64,000 bases of DNA from Campylobacter jejuni. GTDB taxonomy: Bacteria; Campylobacterota; Campylobacteria; Campylobacterales; Campylobacteraceae. The notes beneath the pieces were generated by a model. That model was not told the DNA's origin. It ran no database searches and saw only the letters and a program-made list of their open reading frames with translations. The DNA lies in assembly GCA_014305285.1 (NCBI GenBank), contig JACRSG010000001.1, forward strand, positions 186,001-250,000. Direction: 5' to 3'. Position numbers and translations under genes: made by a program. Shown one piece after another: positions 1 through 9,764 of this stretch. Every line of letters starts with the position of its first letter. Positions within the stretch are counted from its first letter, which is position 1.

Positions 1-333
1 TTCAATGAAATTTTGAGCTAAAATTTTATCTTCTTCATTTTCGTAAAAGATTATTGAGCGATATTGTATGCCAATATCTGCACCTTGTTTATCTATACTT
101 GTTGGATCGTGAATTTTAAAAAAGAGTGTTAAGATTTCAAGAAGAGAGATTTGTTTTTCATTGTAATTTATTTTGACAACTTCTATATTGCCATCGCCAT
201 TGCATACACTTTCGTAGTTAGGATTTGGATTTCCTCCGCTATATCCAACTTCAGTATCGACTACACCTTTTAGGCGTTCAAATACGGCTTCAATACACCA
301 AAAACAACCACCACCTAAAATGATATTTTTCAT
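1..333 (-). CDS. msrA: Peptide methionine sulfoxide reductase MsrA (partial, C-terminus beyond window)
   Basis: Reduces methionine-S-sulfoxide in proteins back to methionine, using thioredoxin, as part of oxidative damage repair in the cytoplasm. The first 111 residues are visible and run off the left edge. The start is the ATG at 333. The family signature GCFWC lies at residues 9-13, with Cys10 as the expected catalytic cysteine, followed by the typical GYSGG segment near residue 30. It lies about 40 bases downstream of ppa and reads in the same direction, as the last gene of the aspS-adk-ppa-msrA run that is visible here. Resolving cysteines and C-terminus cannot be judged. Confidence 0.95.
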   Translation of the reverse strand, partial: MKNIILGGGCFWCIEAVFERLKGVVDTEVGYSGGNPNPNYESVCNGDGNIEVVKINYNEKQISLLEILTLFFKIHDPTSIDKQGADIGIQYRSIIFYENEEDKILAQNFIE

Positions 334-373
334 TGTAAGTTTTCCTTGAGTTTAGCCCTTTAAAGGGCTAAGA

Positions 374-892
374 TTATTTGTAGTTTTTGATTGCTTTTTC
401 TAAAATTTCAATTGCAACTTTTTCATCTTTGAAATCTTGCACTTTAACCCATTTATTTGGCTCTAAAATTTTATAAGTTTCAAAGAAATTTTTGATTTTA
501 TTTAAAGTTGCTTGCGGTAAATCTGTGTAAGTTTTTATATTATCATATCTTGCATCTATTTTTGAATTTGGAACCGCAAGAAGTTTTTCATCCATTCCGC
601 TTTCATCTTCCATGATTAAAACACCGATTAAGCGGCAAGGAATTACGGCTCCAGCTTGGATAGGATATTCATTAAGTACTAAAACATCCACAGGATCGCC
701 ATCATCAGCTAAAGTGTTAGCGATAAAGCCATAATTTGCTGGGTAAAACATCGCACTAGCCATAACACGATCTACCATGATAGCACCGCTATCTTTATCG
801 ATTTCGTATTTGATGCTTGAACCATATGGAATTTCGATTACGGCATTGATTTTATTTGGAATATCTCCGATTTTGATTTTACTTAAGTCCAT
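374..892 (-). CDS. ppa: Inorganic pyrophosphatase
   Basis: Family I soluble pyrophosphatase, 172 residues, hydrolysing pyrophosphate to phosphate and so pulling nucleotide-polymerising and aminoacylation reactions forward. The metal-binding signature DDGDPVDV is at residues 63-70, and the length is normal for the bacterial hexameric family. A clear ribosome binding site (AAGGAG) lies just before the ATG at 892. It follows adk after 9 bases on the minus strand, so the two are probably co-transcribed. The functional grouping with adk makes sense, since both act on products of ATP-consuming synthetases such as the AspRS upstream. Confidence 0.97.
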   Translation of the reverse strand: MDLSKIKIGDIPNKINAVIEIPYGSSIKYEIDKDSGAIMVDRVMASAMFYPANYGFIANTLADDGDPVDVLVLNEYPIQAGAVIPCRLIGVLIMEDESGMDEKLLAVPNSKIDARYDNIKTYTDLPQATLNKIKNFFETYKILEPNKWVKVQDFKDEKVAIEILEKAIKNYK

Positions 893-901
893 TTTTTCTC
901 C

Positions 902-1480
902 TTATATACTTTGAATTTTTTTAATCAGTTCTTTCATATCTGCAACAATAGATTCGATAGTACGTTCTCCATCAATGATAAAATGAAGTTTTTTCTTTTG
1001 ATAAAAACCTAAAATTTCATCTAAAGGTTCTGTATAAACTTTCATTCTATTGTAAAATACTTTTTCATTATCATCTGCGCCACGATTTCTGCCTAGAACT
1101 CTTTCTTTGGCAACTTCTTCACTTACTCTTACTTCTATCACACCTTTAAGACAAATTTCATTTTGCTCACTTAAAACCTTGTCAAATTCTAGCATTTGCT
1201 CTACACTTCTTGGATAGCCATCGATGATAATAGTTTTAGTCGGGGCGGTTTTTAGTGCACAAACTATAGTATTTACAACCATATCCAAAGGAACAAGATT
1301 ACCTTTGGAGATAAAACTATCTATAGTTTTTCCAAGCTCGCTCCCACTTGCCACTTCGGCTCTTAAAAGATCGCCTGTTGAATAGTGTGTGATATTTGTC
1401 GCATCCGCTTGTGCAATTAAACTAGCATCGGTAGTTTTTCCACTACCTGGTGCACCTATGATTAAAAACAATTCTTTCAT
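902..1480 (-). CDS. adk: Adenylate kinase
   Basis: Interconverts AMP and ATP with two ADP in the cytoplasm. The 192-residue protein has the P-loop GAPGSGKT at residues 9-16 and the DGYPRS nucleotide-binding segment near residue 87. The LID region (around [17 protein letters not shown]) is short and has no zinc-type cysteines, so this is a short-LID form, smaller than the ~214-residue enzyme of E. coli. The ATG at 1480 overlaps the TGA of aspS by four bases (ATGA), so translation is likely coupled. The ribosome binding site AAGGGAG sits upstream, inside aspS. Confidence 0.96.
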   Translation of the reverse strand: MKELFLIIGAPGSGKTTDASLIAQADATNITHYSTGDLLRAEVASGSELGKTIDSFISKGNLVPLDMVVNTIVCALKTAPTKTIIIDGYPRSVEQMLEFDKVLSEQNEICLKGVIEVRVSEEVAKERVLGRNRGADDNEKVFYNRMKVYTEPLDEILGFYQKKKLHFIIDGERTIESIVADMKELIKKIQSI

Positions 1481-3228
1481 TTTATATTCTCCCTTAATTT
1501 GATTCCTAATTCTCTCATTGCTTCATTGCTAGCAGGTGATGGTGCATCTGTCATTAAGCATTGTGCTCTTTGAGTTTTTGGAAAGGCTATAACCTCTCTT
1601 ATACTGTTTGCTCCTGTAATTAGCATGATAAGTCTATCAAGTCCTATAGCGATACCTCCATGTGGTGGAGCACCAAAACTTAAAGCATCAAGCAAGAATC
1701 CGAATTTTTCTTTTTGTTGTTCTTCATCGATATTTAAAAGTTTAAATACTTTTTGTTGAATATCGTTTTTATGGATTCTTACACTACCCCCACCTAGCTC
1801 AACGCCATTTAACACCACATCATAAGCGATAGATGAAATTTCTTCTAAATCATTCTCATCAATGTTTTTTGGCATGGTAAAAGGATGGTGTAGTGCAGAA
1901 TAACTTCCATCATCATTTTGCTCAAACATAGGAAAATCAATAACCCATAAGAATTCTAAGGCATTTGGATTTATAAGGTTTAACTCATTGGCTAAGAAAA
2001 TTCTAAATCTTCCCATATAATCAAGCACGGTTTTTTTAGCTCCTGCACCGAAAAATACCACATCTCCTACTTCAAGTTCACAGCGTTCGCTTAGCTCATT
2101 TAAATCTTCTTCGCTAAAGAATTTGCAAAGTGGACCCTTAAGCCCATCTTCTTTGACTTGTATGAAAGCTAAGCCTTGAGCACCAAATTTACGCACAAAT
2201 TCTTCAAATCTTTGCATTTGTCTTTTTGAAAAAAGAGTATCGCCTTTTGGAACACGTATGGCTTTGATGCGATTTTTCTTTGTATCTTTGGCAATATTTG
2301 CAAAAATCTCATTATTTGACTTAGCGAAAATATCAATAACATCAATAAATTTAAGATCAAATCTTAAATCCGGCTTATCAGAGCCATAATTCTCCATAGC
2401 ATCTTTGTGTTGCATTTGTCTAAAAGGAGTTTGAATTTCTTTACCGCAAGCTTTGAAAATATCTTTTAAAAAAGTTTCAGCTACATTGATCACATCTTTT
2501 TGCTCGCAAAAACTCATTTCAATATCAATTTGTGTGAATTCAGGTTGGCGATCAGCTCTTAAATCTTCATCTCTAAAACATTTTGCGATTTGAAAATAAC
2601 GATCAAAACCGCTACACATTAAAAGTTGCTTGAAAAGCTGAGGGCTTTGTGGAAGAGCATAAAATTCACCGTGATGTACGCGAGAAGGCACGAGATAATC
2701 TCTTGCACCTTCAGGAGTAGCTTTGGTAAGAATAGGGGTTTCAACTTCTAAGAATCCCATATTTACCAAAGAATTTCTAGCCGCTATACAAGCTTTAGAA
2801 CGCAAGGCAAAATTTTCATAAAGTTTAGGATTTCTTAAATCTAAGAAGCGATATTTTAAGCGCAATTCTTCATTTACACTCTCATCAGCGATGGCAAAAG
2901 GAGGTATAGCGCTTTCATTTTCTATGGTAAGTTTAGAAACAACTACCTCGATTTCTCCTGTTTTTAATTTAGGATTTACAAGTTCTTCGCCACGTGGACG
3001 AATAGTACCTTCTGCAATAAGTACAAATTCATTTCTTACATTGGAAGCGATTTCATGAGCTTCTTTGCTATCATTTGGATCGCAAACAAGTTGGATAATA
3101 CCACTTCTATCTCTTAAATCTATAAAAATAACTCCACCATGATCGCGGTAGCTATTTACCCAACCGCAAAGTTTAACGCTTTGACCAACATGGGAAATTC
3201 CCAAGTCTGTATTATAATGACTTCGCAA
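1477..3228 (-). CDS. aspS: Aspartyl-tRNA synthetase, probably non-discriminating
   Basis: Class II synthetase that charges aspartate onto tRNA. The best start is TTG at 3228, giving 583 residues beginning [10 protein letters not shown]: an AAGGAATAAA ribosome site lies just before it, and the upstream in-frame stretch is low-complexity and unlike the family. Motif 2 ([16 protein letters not shown]) is at about residues 218-233 and motif 3 (GIAIGLDRL) near the C-terminus. The anticodon-binding OB fold carries His30 (RDHGG) and Gly80 (RPRGEE), residues linked in the Pseudomonas enzyme to relaxed recognition of both tRNA-Asp and tRNA-Asn. That would suit an organism making Asn-tRNA by transamidation. 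First gene of the aspS-adk-ppa-msrA run. Confidence 0.95.
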   Translation of the reverse strand: MRSHYNTDLGISHVGQSVKLCGWVNSYRDHGGVIFIDLRDRSGIIQLVCDPNDSKEAHEIASNVRNEFVLIAEGTIRPRGEELVNPKLKTGEIEVVVSKLTIENESAIPPFAIADESVNEELRLKYRFLDLRNPKLYENFALRSKACIAARNSLVNMGFLEVETPILTKATPEGARDYLVPSRVHHGEFYALPQSPQLFKQLLMCSGFDRYFQIAKCFRDEDLRADRQPEFTQIDIEMSFCEQKDVINVAETFLKDIFKACGKEIQTPFRQMQHKDAMENYGSDKPDLRFDLKFIDVIDIFAKSNNEIFANIAKDTKKNRIKAIRVPKGDTLFSKRQMQRFEEFVRKFGAQGLAFIQVKEDGLKGPLCKFFSEEDLNELSERCELEVGDVVFFGAGAKKTVLDYMGRFRIFLANELNLINPNALEFLWVIDFPMFEQNDDGSYSALHHPFTMPKNIDENDLEEISSIAYDVVLNGVELGGGSVRIHKNDIQQKVFKLLNIDEEQQKEKFGFLLDALSFGAPPHGGIAIGLDRLIMLITGANSIREVIAFPKTQRAQCLMTDAPSPASNEAMRELGIKLRENIK

Positions 3229-3268
3229 ATTTATTCCTTGAAAAAGATTTTTTAAGATAATGATTAAA

Positions 3269-3274
3269 ATTATA
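3269..3274 (-). promoter_or_regulatory. Candidate sigma-70 -10 box for aspS
   Basis: TATAAT on the minus strand, about 40 bases before the TTG start of aspS, would give a leader of roughly 34 bases containing the AAGGA ribosome site. Campylobacter vegetative promoters typically need only the -10 box, with an AT-rich upstream region, which is what is seen here. It shares the 90-base divergent region with the nadK promoter. Inferred from sequence only. Confidence 0.55.
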
Positions 3275-3307
3275 GTATTTTTATTCTTTTGCTTTGCTAA
3301 GATTTGA

Positions 3308-3313
3308 TATAAT
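3308..3313 (+). promoter_or_regulatory. Candidate -10 box for nadK, implying a leaderless mRNA
   Basis: TATAAT with only five bases between it and the nadK ATG at 3319. A start point 6-7 bases after the box would fall on the ATG itself. No Shine-Dalgarno sequence is present in the intervening TTTTT. The transcript would therefore be leaderless, unless a further upstream promoter is used. Confidence 0.5.
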
Positions 3314-3318
3314 TTTTT

Positions 3319-4179
3319 ATGCAAAATAAAATAGATTATAAAAATATTAAAAAAATCGGACTTGTTACACGACCCAATGTGAGTTTAGATAAAGAAATTT
3401 TAAAACTTCAATCGATTTTATCTATATATAAAGTTAAACTTGTATTATTTAAAGAAAGTTCTGAAATTTTAGATTTGCCAAAGTATGGATTGGATGATTT
3501 GTTTAAAATATCTGATTTTGTTATTTCTTTGGGTGGAGATGGAACTTTGATTTCTTTATGTCGTAAAGCTTGTGAATACGATAAATCAGTTTTAGGAATT
3601 CATGCTGGACATTTGGGTTTTTTAACAGATTTTAAAGTGGATGAAGCCGAAAATTTTTTTCAAGCTTTTTTTCAAGGAGAATTTAGAATAGAAAAGCCTT
3701 ATTTGTTAAGCGTTTTTTTAGAAGATAAACGAGGAAAAATTTTAGAAAAATTGGCTTTTAATGATGTGGTTATCAGTAAAAACAATCAAGCTTCTATGGC
3801 TCATATAGAGGTTTTTAGAAAAGAAAAGAAATTTAATGAGTATTTTGGGGATGGGCTTATTGTTGCAACTCCTGCGGGTTCAACGGCTTATAATTTAAGT
3901 GCAAATGGACCTATAGTTTATACCTTAGCTCAAGCTTTTATCTTAACCCCTGTTTGTTCTCATTCTTTAACACAACGCCCTATTGTCTTGCCAAAAGGTT
4001 TTGAAATAGAGATTATGGCAAAGGATTGTATGCTTTGTATTGATGGGCAAGAAAATTATAAAATGAATGATTTTAAAAGTATAAAAGTGGGTTTAAGTGA
4101 TAAAAATGTAGCTTTAATTCATCCAAAAAATAGGGATTATTTTCAAATTTTAAAAGAAAAATTACACTGGGGAAATTGA
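3319..4179 (+). CDS. nadK: NAD kinase
   Basis: Phosphorylates NAD to NADP in the cytoplasm. The 286-residue protein has the family GGDGT motif at residues 72-76 and the second conserved region ([18 protein letters not shown]) near residues 172-190, so both parts of the active site are intact. The ATG at 3319 has no ribosome binding site and sits directly after a -10 box, so it may be read from a leaderless message. Its stop overlaps the recN start as TGATG. The nadK-recN pairing is common in bacteria. Confidence 0.96.
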   Translation: MQNKIDYKNIKKIGLVTRPNVSLDKEILKLQSILSIYKVKLVLFKESSEILDLPKYGLDDLFKISDFVISLGGDGTLISLCRKACEYDKSVLGIHAGHLGFLTDFKVDEAENFFQAFFQGEFRIEKPYLLSVFLEDKRGKILEKLAFNDVVISKNNQASMAHIEVFRKEKKFNEYFGDGLIVATPAGSTAYNLSANGPIVYTLAQAFILTPVCSHSLTQRPIVLPKGFEIEIMAKDCMLCIDGQENYKMNDFKSIKVGLSDKNVALIHPKNRDYFQILKEKLHWGN

Positions 4180-5702
4180 TGATAAATAGAATTTTTATGA
4201 AAGAAAATCTTGGTTTTAAAAAGGCTGAGCTTGAAATTTCTAAAGGACTTACCGTTTTTACAGGACTAAGTGGAGCTGGAAAATCAGTCTTGTTTAAAGG
4301 AATTTTATCCGCATTTTCTTTAAGTGAAGGTGAAGCTAAAATTGTCGAAATAGAACTTGATGATGAGTTAGATTTAGAAAGTTTTGGTATAGAAAGCGAA
4401 GAGGAGAATGTTTTTAAGCTTTTAAAAGAAAAAAACACAAAATATTTTATCAACAATCAAAGTATAGCGAAAAAAAGCTTGCAAAATTTAAGTAAAACTT
4501 TTATTAAATATTTAAGTGCAAAGGAAAATAATGAATTTGGAAATGAAAAATTTTTAAATCTCTTAGATGCTTTAGAGATGCAAGAAAATGCAAATTTTAT
4601 TTCCTTTTTAGAACATTTTAAAAAAGATTTTAATACTTATAGTCAAATTTCTAATGATCTGAATGCAATTTTAGAAGAAGAGAAAAAAGTAGAAGAATTA
4701 AAAGAATTAGCTAGAGTGCAAATTGAAAAAATTTCAAGTATTAATCCTAAAATAGGTGAATATGAAGAGCTTTTAATACTTAAAAAAAAGCTTTCTAAAA
4801 AAGATAAATTACAAGAAGCTTGGAGTAAGGCAGAGCGTATTTTTGAGCTTGAAAAAGTTGTTATTGAAGCTTTAAATTTAAGTGAAGTTGATGGGAGTTT
4901 TTTTACTGAATGTTTAAATGAATTACGTGTGATTTGTGAAAATCAAAAAATGGAAGATTTGGATTTTGATGTAGAGACACTTTTAGATCGCATTGAAAAT
5001 TTATCCTATCTTATCAAGCGTTATGAAAGTATAGAAAATGCTTTAGAGGTTTTAACACAAAAAAAACATGAGCTAGAACATTATGAAAATTTAAGTTTTG
5101 AAAAAAAGGAACTTGAAAAAAAATTTCAAGAATTAAAACAAAAATTAGAAGAAAAAGCACAAATTTTAAGTCAAACAAGAAAGAAAAATCTTAAAAAATT
5201 AGAAAAATGTTTAAATAATTATCTCAAAGATCTTTATATGAAAGATGCAAGTTTGACACTTAAAGAAAATGAAAAAATTTCAATTTTAGGCAAAGATGAG
5301 ATAATATTAGATATTAATTTAGCCAATTTAAAAAACCTAAGTTCGGGTGAATTAAATCGCTTAAGACTTGCTTTTATAGCCACAGAATGTAAGATTTTAA
5401 ATGCAGGTAAAGGGATATTGTTTTTAGATGAAATTGATGCAAATTTAAGCGGAAAAGAGGCTATGAGTATAGCTAAGGTTTTAGAAGAACTTTCCAAGTT
5501 TTATCAAATTTTTGCTATTTCTCATTTGCCTCAACTTTCCTCTAAGGCACACAATCATTTTTTAGTTGAAAAAAATGGCGAAGAAAGTAAGGTAAAAAAA
5601 CTTAATCAAGAAGAAAGAATCAAAGAGCTTGCTAGAATGGTAAGTGGCGAGCTTGTTAGCGATGAAGCAATTGAATTTGCTAGGACTTTGTTTAAGAATT
5701 AA
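4179..5702 (+). CDS. recN: DNA repair protein RecN
   Basis: SMC-like ATPase that acts at double-strand breaks in recombinational repair. The Walker A motif GLSGAGKS is at residues 29-36. A long central coiled coil separates it from the ABC signature LSSGELNR and the Walker B segment LFLDEIDA near residues 385-425. The C-terminal ISHLPQ switch is present. At 507 residues it is somewhat shorter than the ~550 of E. coli, mostly in the coiled coil. I chose the ATG at 4179, which shares a base with the nadK stop (TGATG), over the TTG three bases earlier. Confidence 0.95.
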   Translation: MINRIFMKENLGFKKAELEISKGLTVFTGLSGAGKSVLFKGILSAFSLSEGEAKIVEIELDDELDLESFGIESEEENVFKLLKEKNTKYFINNQSIAKKSLQNLSKTFIKYLSAKENNEFGNEKFLNLLDALEMQENANFISFLEHFKKDFNTYSQISNDLNAILEEEKKVEELKELARVQIEKISSINPKIGEYEELLILKKKLSKKDKLQEAWSKAERIFELEKVVIEALNLSEVDGSFFTECLNELRVICENQKMEDLDFDVETLLDRIENLSYLIKRYESIENALEVLTQKKHELEHYENLSFEKKELEKKFQELKQKLEEKAQILSQTRKKNLKKLEKCLNNYLKDLYMKDASLTLKENEKISILGKDEIILDINLANLKNLSSGELNRLRLAFIATECKILNAGKGILFLDEIDANLSGKEAMSIAKVLEELSKFYQIFAISHLPQLSSKAHNHFLVEKNGEESKVKKLNQEERIKELARMVSGELVSDEAIEFARTLFKN

Positions 5703-5802
5703 GCGGATTTTTTATTTTACTATGTTAAAATACATAAACTATAAAATTTCCTTTCTTTGAAATAAATATATTAAAAATATTAGATAAAGGTATTTTCACC
5801 CT

Positions 5803-7047
5803 ATGAATAAGAAAATTTTAATTATTGATGATAATAAAATGCTCGGTAAACTTTTAGCTAAAAAAATTCAAATGACTTTAGATTATGAAGTAGATATTGC
5901 TTTTGGCTTTACTGAAACTAAAGAATTAATGAATAATGATTATTTTTTGGCTTTTGTGGATTTATGTTTACCAGATGCCCCAAATGGTGAAGTTGTGGAT
6001 TATGTTATAGAAAAGAAAATTCCTGCTATTGTTCTTACGGCTAGCGGTGATAAGGCTACTAAAGAAAAATTTATGGATAAAGATATATTAGATTATATTT
6101 TTAAAGAAAGCGAAACTTGCATTGATGAGATTATTGGTTCTATTATAAAATTTAATCAATATATAAAAACTAAAGTGATTTTAGCTATGAGTAAGTTACC
6201 TGAGCGTAATGAAATTAAAAAAATACTTACTCAAAGACAATTTAATGTTTTAGCCGCAGCTCATGGTGAAGAAGCAATGAGTTATTTAAACGATAATAAT
6301 GATGTTAAACTGATTATAGCAGATGTTAACATGCCAGTAATTAGCGGTTTTGAACTTTTGACTCAAGTGAGAGAGCGTTTTAGTGATGATGAATTGGGTG
6401 TGATTCTTTTAGGCAATCATAATGATTCATTTGAAGCGAATTCTTTTAAAAATGGGGTTAATGAGTATTTATTCAAACCTTTAAGTAAAGAAAGTTTTAA
6501 TTGCCGCTTGGATCGTTGTTTATCTTATATGGATGATAAAAAATTTTTAAGTACTTATAATGTTTTAGATCCTGTATCTGGGGTTAAAAATTATAATGCT
6601 TTAATTAATGGAATAGATGATTATTTTAACGAAATAGCGACAAAAGACGAGGAATTTGCCTTTGCTTTCTTAGATATAGATAATCTTCAAACGATTAACG
6701 ATGAATACGGTCGTGGAGTTGGTGATGAAGTAATTAAAATCTGTGCCAATGAAATAGTCAATGAAACCAAAGGAAGAGATCTTGTGGGTAGATATAGTGC
6801 AGAAAAAATTTGTATTTTACTTAAAAATATATCCCAAGAAAGAGCGATTAAAATCTTTTCTCGCATACGAGTAAATATAAAAAAAGCTGGCGTTTTAGTT
6901 AATTTAGATGAAATCTTTTTTACAGCTTCTATAGGTGTGGTTTTTGGAAAAAGTGGAGATAAGATTGATTCTTTGGCTGATAAAGCAAATAAAATATTGT
7001 CTCAAGCAAAAGATCATGGCAAAGATAGAGTTGAAGTATGTTCTTAA
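5803..7047 (+). CDS. cbrR: Response regulator with two receiver domains and a degenerate GGDEF domain (CbrR)
   Basis: PleD-like layout of 414 residues, known in C. jejuni as the bile-resistance regulator CbrR. The first receiver domain has the acidic pair D9/D10, phospho-acceptor D53 and Lys101. The second (about residues 124-240) keeps the aspartate D174 and Lys225 but lacks the N-terminal acidic pair, so it may be an adaptor rather than a phosphorylated domain. The C-terminal domain (about 255-414) has the GGDEF fold landmarks, yet the signature itself reads SAEKI at residues 332-336. Diguanylate cyclase activity is therefore unlikely. A 100-base gap separates it from recN, and its end overlaps tatD by 10 bases. 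No partner kinase is nearby. Confidence 0.9.
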   Translation: MNKKILIIDDNKMLGKLLAKKIQMTLDYEVDIAFGFTETKELMNNDYFLAFVDLCLPDAPNGEVVDYVIEKKIPAIVLTASGDKATKEKFMDKDILDYIFKESETCIDEIIGSIIKFNQYIKTKVILAMSKLPERNEIKKILTQRQFNVLAAAHGEEAMSYLNDNNDVKLIIADVNMPVISGFELLTQVRERFSDDELGVILLGNHNDSFEANSFKNGVNEYLFKPLSKESFNCRLDRCLSYMDDKKFLSTYNVLDPVSGVKNYNALINGIDDYFNEIATKDEEFAFAFLDIDNLQTINDEYGRGVGDEVIKICANEIVNETKGRDLVGRYSAEKICILLKNISQERAIKIFSRIRVNIKKAGVLVNLDEIFFTASIGVVFGKSGDKIDSLADKANKILSQAKDHGKDRVEVCS

Positions 7048-7853
7048 ATCTCGATTTTCAAGATGGTTTAAGGATTGTTGATACGCATTGCCATCTAGAT
7101 AGTGAAGCATTTAAAGATGATTTAGATGAGACTTTAAATCGTGCTTTTAAAAATGGCATAGAGAAAATCATCATACCTGGTGCTGATATAGAAGACTTAC
7201 CTTATGCAGCTACAATTGCTCATAAATATAAAAACATTTTTTTTGCAGCAGGGGTGCATCCTTATGAAATTGATAATTATGATGAGAAAATTTTAAGACA
7301 GTATTTATGCGATGAAAAATGTATAGCTGTGGGTGAATGTGGGCTTGATTATTTTCGTTTTAAAAGTGATCTTGCTGAAGAAATTCAAAAAGAAAAAGAA
7401 AATCAAAAAAAGATTTTTATCGCACAGCTTGAACTTGCTATTGAATTTAAAAAACCTGTTATTATCCACTCAAGAGAAGCCAATCATGATACCTATGAGA
7501 TTTTACATGAGTATTCTAAGGATCTTATAGGAGGAGTTTTGCATTGCTTTAATGCAAGCGAGCATTTATTGACTCTTTTTGAAGAGGGATTTTATTTTGG
7601 TATTGGAGGAGTTTTAACTTTTAAAAATGCTAAGAAATTAGTTGAAATTTTACCTAAAATTCCAAAAGATAGATTACTGCTTGAAACCGATGCTCCCTAT
7701 CTTACTCCAGAACCTTATCGCGGTAAAAGAAATGAACCCTTGTTAACTCAATTTGTAGCAAATAAAATGTGTGAAGTATTGAATTTATCAAGAAAAGAAC
7801 TTCTAGAAATTTGTTTTAACAATTCTGAAAAATTATTTTTTAAAGGTTATTAA
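7038..7853 (+). CDS. tatD: TatD-family metal-dependent hydrolase (DNase)
   Basis: TIM-barrel metallohydrolase of the TatD/YcfH family, 271 residues, expected to act as a 3'-exonuclease or a quality-control deoxyribonuclease. The N-terminal metal site THCHLD is at residues 16-21. GECGLDY, the HSRE motif (near residue 144) and HCF (near residue 168) follow, with the LLETDAPYL motif near the C-terminus. The chosen ATG at 7038 lies within the last codons of cbrR (10-base overlap). Its stop TAA shares a base with the start of the next gene (TAATG), so cbrR, tatD and the transglycosylase gene are probably one unit. Confidence 0.93.
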   Translation: MFLNLDFQDGLRIVDTHCHLDSEAFKDDLDETLNRAFKNGIEKIIIPGADIEDLPYAATIAHKYKNIFFAAGVHPYEIDNYDEKILRQYLCDEKCIAVGECGLDYFRFKSDLAEEIQKEKENQKKIFIAQLELAIEFKKPVIIHSREANHDTYEILHEYSKDLIGGVLHCFNASEHLLTLFEEGFYFGIGGVLTFKNAKKLVEILPKIPKDRLLLETDAPYLTPEPYRGKRNEPLLTQFVANKMCEVLNLSRKELLEICFNNSEKLFFKGY

Positions 7854-8971
7854 TGAAAAAAAAATTATTGTGTTTTTTAATAGGTTTTAATTTTCTTTTT
7901 GCACAAATTAATACTCCTGAATTTTATGAAAGACAAATGAATGTTTTAAGAAATTTAGATATTCATCCAAGTTTTATTAGTGATTTGATTTTTGTGCAAA
8001 CTCAACAAGATATAAAATCAAAACACGCACAAACTTTAATAGATAGTATGCAAAATTTTTCAAAAGTTACTCCTATGATAAGAAAAATTTTAGCTCAGCA
8101 GGAAGTTCCTGATGAGATTTTGTATCTAGCTATGGTTGAATCAGGCTTGAAAACTCATAGCGTTTCTAATGCCAAGGCTGTAGGGGTTTGGCAATTTATG
8201 GAACCAACAGCTAGAAATTTGGGTTTAAGAATTGATGCTTATGTTGATGAAAGACGCGATCCAATCAAGTCAACTTATGCTGCTACAAATTACTTAAAAG
8301 AACTAAAAGAAGAATTTGGCAAATGGTATTTAGCACTTTTGGCTTATAATTGTGGAAATGGTAAATTAAGACAAGCTATCAAGCAAGCAGGAAGTGATGA
8401 TTTAAGTGTTTTATTAAATCCTGATAAGAAATATCTTTCTTTAGAAACTAGGAATTTTATAAGAAAGATTTTAACACTTGCTTTTTTAGCCAATGATAGG
8501 GATTTTTTACTAGATAAAGATGCATCTTTAATGAATTATGCCTTAAGCAACGAATTTGCAAAAGTTGATGTGCCTTCTTCTGCATCTTTAAAAGAAATAG
8601 CTAAAAATTTAAATATGGAACTTGCAACTTTTAAGAAATATAATCCACAATTTAAGCATAATTTTACACCACCTGGCAAGGGATATTATATGTATATACC
8701 ACTTAATAAAGTAGCATTTTTTGATAAAAATTTTAAAGCAGAAAAACTTCAGAAGGTTGATACAACCATACCTATGACAAGAACTTATACTGTTAAGTCT
8801 GGAGACTCTTTATATAAAATAGCAAAAAATTATAATATAAGTATTGATGAAATTCGCGAATTAAACAAAATAGCAAAAAATCATCTTAGTATTAATCAAA
8901 AATTAATTATACCAATCAAGGAGAATAAAAATGCAAATAAAAACAATTACACTAAAGTTGTCAGCCGTTAG
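7853..8971 (+). CDS. mltD: Membrane-bound lytic murein transglycosylase D-like protein with LysM domain
   Basis: Exported peptidoglycan-cleaving enzyme of the SLT family. Residues 1-17 form a signal peptide (cleavage probably after FLFA). The transglycosylase domain follows, with the catalytic glutamate at residue 96 in AMVESGLK and the downstream GVWQFM motif. A LysM domain that binds glycan strands covers about residues 310-354. There is one LysM, where MltD of E. coli has more, so the product is shorter at 372 residues. Its last 41 bases overlap the start of rlpA. The pairing with rlpA, another glycan-strand hydrolase type, suggests a joint role in septal or cell-wall turnover. The mltD name is by similarity. 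Confidence 0.85.
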   Translation: MKKKLLCFLIGFNFLFAQINTPEFYERQMNVLRNLDIHPSFISDLIFVQTQQDIKSKHAQTLIDSMQNFSKVTPMIRKILAQQEVPDEILYLAMVESGLKTHSVSNAKAVGVWQFMEPTARNLGLRIDAYVDERRDPIKSTYAATNYLKELKEEFGKWYLALLAYNCGNGKLRQAIKQAGSDDLSVLLNPDKKYLSLETRNFIRKILTLAFLANDRDFLLDKDASLMNYALSNEFAKVDVPSSASLKEIAKNLNMELATFKKYNPQFKHNFTPPGKGYYMYIPLNKVAFFDKNFKAEKLQKVDTTIPMTRTYTVKSGDSLYKIAKNYNISIDEIRELNKIAKNHLSINQKLIIPIKENKNANKNNYTKVVSR

Positions 8972-9758
8972 TTTAGGGGCTTTATTTTTTAGTGGTTGTT
9001 TAGGCACTAGTTTTTTTTCTAGCTTGGATAATGCTCAAGTGTATTATCCTTCAAATGATTTTAAAAGTAGTCCTAGTTCTTTAGGGACTAAAGGAACGAT
9101 GAAGCCTTATACTATCAACGGTAAAACTTATTATCCTACTGTTGTGGCAGTAGGCGAAACTGCTGATGGTATTGCAAGTTGGTATGGGCCAGGCTTTCAT
9201 GGTAAAAAAACTTCTAATGGCGAAACCTATAATCAAAACGCTTTAACTGCGGCCCATAAAACTTTACCTATGAATACCATCTTAAAAGTAACCAATCTAA
9301 ACAACAATCGCCAAGTTACTGTTCGTGTGAATGACAGGGGTCCTTTTGTGAATAATCGTATTATAGATTTATCAAAAGGAGCCGCAAGTCAAATTGATAT
9401 GATTGCTTCAGGAACAGCTCCAGTAAGGCTCGAGGTTATAGGATTTGGATCAAGTAGTTTGGGTAATAATATTGTACATTCTAATGTAAACTACGGAAAT
9501 AGCGGAGAGATTGCAAATAATGGACAAATTTATGAAGGTGGAAATTTCATGGTTCAAATTGGAGCTTTTAAAAATCCAGCTGGAGCACAAACAATAGCAG
9601 CAAGATATAAAACTTACAGAACTTATAGTTCTACTATACGCACAAGCTCAGTGGATGGGTTAAATCGCGTTTTCTTAACAGGTTTTAGAAGTGAAGATGA
9701 AGCAAGGGATTTTGCTGCAAGTGGTGCATTTGCAGGTGCATTTGTTGTAAGAGAGTAA
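8931..9758 (+). CDS. rlpA: RlpA-like lipoprotein (septal-ring lytic transglycosylase family)
   Basis: Outer-membrane lipoprotein of 275 residues. The lipobox FSGC puts the lipidated cysteine at residue 23. A double-psi beta-barrel (about residues 80-172), with the ASWYGPGFHGKKTSNGE and VRVNDRGPF segments, is the RlpA catalytic fold. A SPOR domain (about residues 200-275) is expected to bind denuded glycan strands at the division site. A strong ribosome site (AAGGAG) lies inside the end of the transglycosylase gene, supporting the ATG at 8931 despite the 41-base overlap. Whether it is enzymatically active in Campylobacter cannot be told from sequence. Confidence 0.92.
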   Translation: MQIKTITLKLSAVSLGALFFSGCLGTSFFSSLDNAQVYYPSNDFKSSPSSLGTKGTMKPYTINGKTYYPTVVAVGETADGIASWYGPGFHGKKTSNGETYNQNALTAAHKTLPMNTILKVTNLNNNRQVTVRVNDRGPFVNNRIIDLSKGAASQIDMIASGTAPVRLEVIGFGSSSLGNNIVHSNVNYGNSGEIANNGQIYEGGNFMVQIGAFKNPAGAQTIAARYKTYRTYSSTIRTSSVDGLNRVFLTGFRSEDEARDFAASGAFAGAFVVRE

Positions 9759-9764
9759 GAAATT

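Noticed and set aside
1477-3324. Longer aspS starting at 3324 (615 residues)
   Set aside because: The extra 32 residues are low-complexity and lie upstream of the likely -10 box; the TTG at 3228 has a ribosome site and gives the family length.
4073-4456. 127-residue reverse-strand frame across the nadK-recN junction
   Set aside because: Antisense to two well-supported genes, serine- and phenylalanine-rich composition typical of a shadow frame, no ribosome site.
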